Below, in pieces: positions 33,847-38,770 of a stretch of DNA of 38,770 bases. How positions within the stretch are numbered: position 1 is the first letter of the stretch; every line of letters begins with the position of its first letter. The translations under genes were made by a program, and so were the position numbers. Under the pieces are notes generated by a model, which worked only from the letters and a program-made list of their open reading frames with translations, searched no databases and had not been told where the DNA came from. Origin of the DNA: DASUAS01 sp963809795 (lineage in GTDB: Bacteria > Actinomycetota > Acidimicrobiia > IMCC26256 > DASPTH01). Location: the NCBI GenBank assembly GCA_963809795.1, contig CAWELN010000024.1, forward strand, positions 1 to 38,770, read 5' to 3'.

Positions 33847-34753
33847 TCACGCCATGTGCGCGCGGATGAAGGCGCCGGCCTCGCGGTACGCCTCCAGGGA
33901 TTCCGGGATGTCGGGACCGAACACGACCCACATGTGCACGACGTCGGCGAACTCGTGCAGGGTCGACGTCGACGCCGGCCCGGCGGGCGCGCTCGACGAG
34001 TCGCCGGGCGTCGTCGAGCAGCGCTTCCCGCGTGCCGACCTGCACGAGCAGGGGCGGCAGGCCGGTCAGATCGGCGTAGAGCGGCGACGCGGTGGGGGAG
34101 GTGGGGCTGGCGCCGTCGAGGTACATCGATGCCATCATGCGCAGCGCGGCGCCGCTCACGATCGGATCGTCGCGCGTGTCGGCCGAGGCGCCGGTCACCG
34201 AGAGATCGGTCCAGGGCGAGATGCTCAACGCCGCGGCCGGGAGCGCGGTGCCGGCGTCGCGCAGCGCGACCAGGCCGGCCACCACCAGGCCACCGCCGGC
34301 GGAGTCCCCGGCGAAGGCGATCTCATCGGCCGTGACGCCGTCGTCGAGCAGGCTGCGGTACACGGCGACGAGGTCCTCCACCGGCGCCGGGTAGGGATGC
34401 TCCGGCGCGCGGCGGTAGTCGACGCTGACGCACCGGCACCCGCTCGCCCGCACCAGCGCCGCCGCGACGAGGAGGTGCGTGCGCGCCGTCATCCAGATGT
34501 AGCCGCCACCGTGCACGAAGACGATGGTTCCGTCCGGCTCGCCCGCGGCCGGTGACACGACCATGCAGGGGACCCCGCCCACGGTCGCGTCCTCGACCCG
34601 CATGTCGTCCGGCGCCGGTGGGTCCGCCAGGTGCTCGGACGCGCGCGTCGCCGCCATGACCTCCGGCGTCGGCGTCTCTTCCGGGGTCTGTTGGCCGGTG
34701 GCGACGATCTGCGCCACCATCGCCTCGTGCGCGGTGCTGGGCACGGTCACCAC
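33847..34753 (-). pseudogene. Alpha/beta hydrolase (HSL/acetyl-esterase type) with apparent frameshift at 33960-33962
   Basis: From GTG 34753 the frame encodes a hormone-sensitive-lipase-like hydrolase: oxyanion motif HGGGYIW (81-87), DYRRAPEHPYPAPVED and the nucleophile GDSAGGG (Ser151), up to ARRAGVDVD. Beyond this the expected end (LHEFADVVHMWVVFGPDIPE through FIRAHMA, with the likely catalytic His in VVHMW) is in another frame ending at 33847. The junction reads GACCCTG where GACCTG would be in frame, so a single extra C in a C-run explains the break. The 907-base span is one more than a multiple of three. Unrepaired, the catalytic His would be lost. Confidence 0.87.
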
Positions 34754-34763
34754 GCCCTGGTCG

Positions 34764-35565
34764 TCATTCGCACTTCCACTCCGGCTCGCGCTTCTCCATG
34801 AAGGCGCGGGGGCCTTCGATCGAGTCCTCGGTGTGCAGCACGCGCTCCCGGAACGCTTCGGCGAGGATCTCGGCCTCGTGGAGGGGGAGGTCGAGGCCCT
34901 TGCGGATCGCCAGCCGCGTGCCCCGGACCGCGAGCGGCGCGTTGCGGTTGACCAGCTGCGCCAGCTCCCGCGCGCGACTGGAGCTCATCGGGTCGGACGA
35001 GCTCGGTGATGAAGCCGAGCTCGTAGGCTCGCTGCGCGCTCAGGCGCTCCTGCCGGCCGAGCAGCGCCATCCGCATGGCGACGTTGACCGGAAGGGCGCG
35101 GGCGACGCGAACCATCTCGCGTCCGGAGACGAGGCCGATGCTCACGTGGGGGTCGAAGAACGTGGCGTCGTCGGTCGCGATGGTGATGTCACCGGTGGTC
35201 ACCAGGTCCATCCCGGCGCCGCAGCAGAGGCCGTTGACCGCCACCACGATCGGCTTCGCCATCGTGCGGAACGGCGGCGTCGCCTCCTGGGGCGCCTCCC
35301 ACTGCTTGTACTGCGAGAGGTACCGACCTTCGTGCGGAGCCTTGCCGTCCTCGGGGATCTTCTCGACGTCGGCGCCGGCGCAGAACGCCCGCCCGGTCGC
35401 GGTGACGATGAGCGTCCAGACGTCGTCGTCGCCCTCGGCGCGGGTGTAGGCGTCGTTGAGCTCGCTGATCATCTGCTCGTTGACCGCGTTCAGCCGCTCC
35501 GGCCGGTTGAACGTGATCGTCGCGATCCGGTCGGCGACCTCGTAGAGGATCGTCTCGTACGTCAT
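34764..35565 (-). pseudogene. Enoyl-CoA hydratase/isomerase family (crotonase), apparent frameshift near 34967-34990
   Basis: The ATG at 35565 (ribosome binding site AGAGGA) opens a crotonase: ITFNRPERLNAVNEQM, FCAGADVEKIP, VNGLCCGAGMDLVTTGD, ending at GFITELVRPDELQS. The C-terminal helices (RARELAQLVNRNAPLAVRG through FMEKREPEWKCE) are in another frame ending at 34764. The 802-base span is one more than a multiple of three. Restoring one CG unit in the CGCGCG run gives DELQSRARELAQ, matching the family length. At the two hydratase Glu positions the sequence shows Asp (GMDL) and His (DPHVSIGL), so the activity may differ from hydration. It heads the operon with the hydrolase and SDR. Confidence 0.85.
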
Positions 35566-35630
35566 GGGTGGCAATCCTCTCGCACGCCGGGCGGTCGAGT
35601 GCAGTCGAGCGCTCCGCACCGACTCGGGCA

Positions 35631-35645
35631 AAATGTCAGACATTT
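35631..35645. promoter_or_regulatory. Perfect 15-bp palindrome AAATGTCAGACATTT, putative operator
   Basis: Seven-base arms flank a central A, 66 bp upstream of the crotonase ATG at 35565. The AT content stands out in this genome. Size and symmetry fit a TetR- or GntR-type binding site. A half-conserved copy (AAATGTCAGATGTAT) lies at 36862-36876. Confidence 0.55.
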
Positions 35646-35650
35646 GAGCG

Positions 35651-35669
35651 GACGGTCAAATCGACCGTC
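35651..35669. repeat. Short inverted repeat with 7-bp arms
   Basis: GACGGTC (35651-35657) and GACCGTC (35663-35669) flank AAATC. It lies between the end of the DapB-like gene and the crotonase promoter. It could be a terminator for the former or a second operator; the sequence does not decide. Confidence 0.35.
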
Positions 35670-35741
35670 GGTCGTCGACGAGAGTCGCCCGACTTCGTCA
35701 GATCGCGGCCGCGACGAGACGACCGGACGTGCGGACCGTGG

Positions 35742-36809
35742 TCAGGTCAGTGCGTGGCGAGGCGCGGTGATCGGGAGGTCGAGCGAAGTGACGAGCCCGG
35801 ACGGTGCGTCGACGACGTAGGGGACCGCGTTCACCACGCGCATCGCGGTCGCGACCATGGCACCGGGGCTCGCGTGCTCGGGATCGCCGGCGGCCATCTC
35901 ACACACGATGTCGGGGTCACCCTCGATGGTGATCCGGTAGAGCCCGTCGCGGTCGGCGGTGGGCCACTCCGGCGCGAGGTCGGCAGCCATGCGGTTCACG
36001 TGCTCGATGACGATCGCGTCGCGACCGTCGACCACCCCGATCGCCTGCGTCCGGATCGCGCCCACGGTGCCGGCCTCGATGGTGCCGCATGCGACCTCGA
36101 AGGTGCGGTCGCTGACCACGCGGTCGAACTCCTCGCGGATCTCGTCGAGCTCGACTCCGAGCGCCGAGGCGATCAGGTTGATGCCGGGCGCCCACGCCGA
36201 GAGGATCGATCCCGGGAGCCCGAGCATGGCGTCGTGGTCGGGGGGACGGCCGAAGCCCATGACGTCCATCATCATGAACGTCACCGGGTAGGTGTCGTAC
36301 ATGGCGATCTCCGACGAGCGGATCGACCGGATCGTGTTCGACATCGTCGTGAGCAGGATCGGCAGCTGGTCGGCCGCGAAGCCCGGTTCGATGCCCGAGG
36401 CGTACAGCGACGCCGCGCCGTCGGCCGCCGCCGCCTCGAGCTGGGCCCGCCAGGTGGGCTCGTAGGTGGGCGGGTAGAGGAGCGCCCACGAGCTGGTCGT
36501 CACGACGTTGACCCCGGCGGAGAGCAGCCGCACGTAGTCGGGGACGGAGCCGGCGTCCTGCTCCGGTCCCTGCGCGGCGTAGACGACGCAATCGACTCCC
36601 TCGGCGAGGATCGCGTTCATGTCGTCGGTGGCGGTGACGCCGATGGGGTCGCCCCCCGCGAGCTCGCCCGCGTCGCGCCCCACCTTCTCGGGGCTGTGCA
36701 CCCACACACCGACCAGCTCGAGGTCGGGCCGCCGGTCGACGGCGCGGATGGCGATCGATCCGATGCCCCCGGTGGACCACACGGCGACTCGCACGGGTCG
36801 GGTTGGCAT
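35742..36809 (-). CDS. Dihydrodipicolinate-reductase-like NAD(P)-dependent oxidoreductase
   Basis: A 355-residue paralogue of the protein at 5816-6850, with the Rossmann start VRVAVWSTGGIGSIAIRAVDR, VYAAQGPEQDAGSVPDYVR and the conserved ASGIEPGFAADQLPILLTT segment. The family is widespread in actinobacterial lipid catabolic regions but the substrate is not known; it should not be read as a lysine-pathway DapB. The ATG at 36809 is in a GC-rich leader with a modest GGGAGACCCACATG context. It is divergent from the SDR at 36931. Confidence 0.86.
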   Translation of the reverse strand: MPTRPVRVAVWSTGGIGSIAIRAVDRRPDLELVGVWVHSPEKVGRDAGELAGGDPIGVTATDDMNAILAEGVDCVVYAAQGPEQDAGSVPDYVRLLSAGVNVVTTSSWALLYPPTYEPTWRAQLEAAAADGAASLYASGIEPGFAADQLPILLTTMSNTIRSIRSSEIAMYDTYPVTFMMMDVMGFGRPPDHDAMLGLPGSILSAWAPGINLIASALGVELDEIREEFDRVVSDRTFEVACGTIEAGTVGAIRTQAIGVVDGRDAIVIEHVNRMAADLAPEWPTADRDGLYRITIEGDPDIVCEMAAGDPEHASPGAMVATAMRVVNAVPYVVDAPSGLVTSLDLPITAPRHALT

Positions 36810-36861
36810 GTGGGTCTCCCGGGTCGCGCCCCGGCGGTGGGTGGGACGGTGGGCGCCCGGA

Positions 36862-36876
36862 AAATGTCAGATGTAT
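36862..36876. promoter_or_regulatory. Half-conserved copy of the 15-bp operator-like element
   Basis: AAATGTCAGATGTAT matches the first nine bases of the palindrome at 35631-35645 and then degenerates. It lies in the divergent gap between the DapB-like gene and the SDR, 55 bp before the SDR start. Confidence 0.35.
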
Positions 36877-36930
36877 CGTCGCCCTGTCAAGGCCGGCCGG
36901 GGCGCGTTCCCGGGGTCGAGAGGGGAGCAC

Positions 36931-37719
36931 GTGGGGGATCGGCTGCAGGACAAGGTGTGCATCGTGACCGGTGCGGCGCAGGGGATCGGTGCCGCGTACG
37001 CGCGGGCCATGGCGGCCGAGGGTGCCGACGTGGCGATCGTCGACCTGACGCGCATCGACCAGGCCGGGCCGGTGGCGGACGACATCACGGGCATGGGCCG
37101 CCAGGCGCTCGTGCTCGAGGCCGATGTCACCGACGCCGAGCAGATGGCGGCGATGGGCCGGACGGTCGTCGATCGACTCGGGCACGTCGACTGCCTCGTG
37201 AACAACGCCGGGCTGATGTTCGACCAGCTCACCGCGACCTGGGACGACTTCCTCGCGGTCAACTTCATGGGCATCATCCACGCCTCGAACGCGGTGCTTC
37301 CCTACTTCTGGGAGCAGCGCCGCGGTTCGATCGTGAACATCTCGTCGACTGCCGCGTTCCCGCTCCCACTCCCGGCGATGTTCGCGCTCGGCGACGACGC
37401 CCCCGCGCCCACGATCGCGCCCGAGGGCTACGGCATGACCAAGTGGATGATCATCCGCCAGTCGCGGGTCATGGCCCAGATGCTCGGGAGCCGGAACATC
37501 CGCGTGAACGCCGTCTGCCCCGGCGTGACCATGTCGCCGGCGGCGAAGGCGGTCGTCCCCGAGTCGATCATCGAGTCGCTCGTGCAGACCTCCCTCCTGA
37601 AGACGACGCTCGAGCCGGAGGACATGACCGGCATCGTGCTGTTCCTGGCGTCGGACGAGAGCTCGAAGATGACCGGCCAGGTGCTCATCAACGACGCCGG
37701 GACCTGGTTCTCCGGTTGA
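36931..37719 (+). CDS. Short-chain dehydrogenase/reductase
   Basis: A 262-residue classical SDR: CIVTGAAQGIGAAYARAM, LVNNAGLMFDQL, catalytic Ser in IVNISSTAAFP and the YxxxK pair in GYGMTKWMIIR, ending MTGQVLINDAGTWFSG. The GTG at 36931 is chosen for the AGGGGAG site just upstream; in-frame codons further upstream would run through the divergent promoter. An APH-like gene follows 23 bp downstream on the same strand. Confidence 0.92.
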   Translation: MGDRLQDKVCIVTGAAQGIGAAYARAMAAEGADVAIVDLTRIDQAGPVADDITGMGRQALVLEADVTDAEQMAAMGRTVVDRLGHVDCLVNNAGLMFDQLTATWDDFLAVNFMGIIHASNAVLPYFWEQRRGSIVNISSTAAFPLPLPAMFALGDDAPAPTIAPEGYGMTKWMIIRQSRVMAQMLGSRNIRVNAVCPGVTMSPAAKAVVPESIIESLVQTSLLKTTLEPEDMTGIVLFLASDESSKMTGQVLINDAGTWFSG

Positions 37720-37742
37720 CCGGTCCCGCGCGCGGCGACGGG

Positions 37743-38770
37743 ATGACGGGCGCGGTGCAGGCTGCGGAACGACCCGATGCGGAGGTGCTCGGTGAGTGGC
37801 TGCGCGACGCGCTCGGATGCGCGGTCACGCGCGTCGTGGTCGAGCAGCTGCCCGGCGGCCACGCCAACGGCGCGTGGCGGCTCGACGTCGCCGTGGGGGA
37901 CGCCACCCGCCGGATGGTGCTGAAGGCGCCGCGCACGCCGAGCGTCGTGTACCGGCTCGACCCGTGCCGTGAGGCCCGCGTCGTCGCCGGGCTCGGACGT
38001 CTGGGCGCGCCGGTCCCCGCGGTGCTCGCCATCGACCCCGGCACGCGCGTGATGGGTCGACCGTGCTTCGTGATGGACTTCGTGGACGGCCGCAGCGTGC
38101 CTGACGCCGCTCCGGGCGGGTACCACGGCCCGGGCTGGTTCAGGGACGCCGACGCCGGCGCGCAGCGTGCGGTCTGGGACTCCTTCCACGACGCGCTCGG
38201 CGCGGTGCATCGGATCGATCCGACGTTGCTGGCGGACGCGTACGACGGTCCGTCCGGTGCCGTCCACGTGCTCGGGTACTGGCGGGACGCGCTGCTCGAC
38301 GTCGTGACCGCGGAGCAGGCGCCACGCCAGGTCGCGATGTTCGACTGGCTCGTCGCCCACATCCCACCGTCGGCCGAGCAGCCGCCCGCCCTCTGCATGG
38401 GCGACGCCCGGCTGGTGAACGGGATCGTGGTGGGGTCGGAGGTTCGCGTGCTGGTCGACTTCGAGGTCGCGTACGTCGGCAATCCCACTGCCGACGTCGG
38501 CTACAGCTTGTTTCTCGAACGGACCCAACGCCGGCGAGACGACACCCGGTTGCCGGGCGTGCCCCCCGAGGAGGAGACGTGGGCGCGCTGGAGCCGGGCA
38601 ACCGGTCGGGCGCTCGTCGACCTCGACTACTGGATGGCGTTCGGCGCGGCCGTCATCGTCGTGACCGCGACGTGGGCGATGGTGCAGTGGGGTCTGGTCG
38701 ACCCGTTCGACGAGGAGGTGAACGCCCTGGTCCCCGCGTGGGAGTCGGTCGTCGACCGGGCAGCGTCATG
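37743..38770 (+). CDS. APH-fold kinase, 3' end at or beyond window edge
   Basis: From ATG 37743 the frame is open to the right edge (342 codons). The N-lobe has QLPGGHANGAWRLDV and a Lys in MVLKAPRTPS. The catalytic loop reads LCMGDARLVNGIVV, with Met in place of the usual His before Gly-Asp, and the metal site is LVDFEVAYVGNP. The last bases are TCATG, so a TGA with an ATGA overlap into the next gene may lie just past the edge; this is a guess. The start has a poor ribosome binding site, and a TTG at 37716 overlapping the SDR stop is an alternative. This is the third APH-like gene in the window. Confidence 0.82.
   Translation, partial: MTGAVQAAERPDAEVLGEWLRDALGCAVTRVVVEQLPGGHANGAWRLDVAVGDATRRMVLKAPRTPSVVYRLDPCREARVVAGLGRLGAPVPAVLAIDPGTRVMGRPCFVMDFVDGRSVPDAAPGGYHGPGWFRDADAGAQRAVWDSFHDALGAVHRIDPTLLADAYDGPSGAVHVLGYWRDALLDVVTAEQAPRQVAMFDWLVAHIPPSAEQPPALCMGDARLVNGIVVGSEVRVLVDFEVAYVGNPTADVGYSLFLERTQRRRDDTRLPGVPPEEETWARWSRATGRALVDLDYWMAFGAAVIVVTATWAMVQWGLVDPFDEEVNALVPAWESVVDRAAS

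Noticed and set aside
32852..34753. A hydrolase-SDR fusion protein of 633 residues
   Set aside because: The fusion arises only because one extra C shifts the hydrolase frame into that of the SDR. The natural hydrolase C-terminus and stop (33847) exist in the other frame, and the SDR has its own AGGAGG and GTG.

Overview
The window is about 38.8 kb of very GC-rich DNA with GTG and TTG starts, AGGAGG-type ribosome binding sites and many 4-base ATGA/GTGA gene overlaps. Gene content (paired acyl-CoA dehydrogenases, FadD ligases, crotonases, two P450s, a KshA-like Rieske oxygenase, a Baeyer-Villiger monooxygenase, many SDRs, metal-dependent amidohydrolases, APH-fold kinases) suggests an actinobacterium of the Acidimicrobiia/Ilumatobacter or mycobacterial type, in an accessory region for breaking down a steroid-, terpenoid- or other alicyclic lipid. 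No tRNA, rRNA, transposase, integrase or CRISPR array was seen. The organism and substrate are inferences.

Layout. 1-5745 (minus): heterodimer-type acyl-CoA dehydrogenase pair, acyl-CoA synthetase and a tannase-like hydrolase with a PKD-like tail that runs off the left edge. 5816-8168: a DapB-like oxidoreductase (plus) and a secreted substrate-binding protein (minus). 8428-10633 (plus): TauD-like dioxygenase and P450. 10650-13114 (minus): steroid-type FadD and a frameshifted crotonase. 13377-17253 (minus): Baeyer-Villiger monooxygenase, APH-like kinase and a DUF7064-like protein, overlapping by 4 bases each. 17405-18613 (plus): amidohydrolase. 18647-22538 (minus): frameshifted SDR, SDR, amidohydrolase and two AhpD/CMD-like proteins. 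22622-23812 (plus): P450. 23829-26172 (minus): SDR, SnoaL-like protein and a leaderless type I periplasmic-binding-fold protein. 26264-30773 (plus): frameshifted APH-like kinase, a P450 remnant on the opposite strand, then molybdopterin oxidoreductase and aldo-keto reductase. 30795-32779: Rieske oxygenase (minus) and SDR (plus). 32852-36809 (minus): crotonase, alpha/beta hydrolase and SDR (the first two frameshifted), plus a second DapB-like protein. 36931-38770 (plus): SDR and an APH-like kinase cut by the right edge.

The most interesting signal is the last gene of the 22538-18647 operon. It is an AhpD/carboxymuconolactone-decarboxylase-like protein in which the second cysteine of the CxxC redox motif is replaced by an in-frame TGA (18944-18946). 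A small hairpin with a G in its tetraloop sits at the distance expected of a bacterial SECIS element. This is a candidate selenoprotein (CxxU). It is translationally coupled to a second CMD-like protein that lacks CxxC. No sel genes are in the window, so the idea depends on the rest of the genome.

A second unusual feature is a set of five apparent frameshifts, all in the same phase (one extra base or two missing). Three lie in short GC dinucleotide runs. They may be real decay or a systematic sequence error, and this matters for how the TGA is judged.
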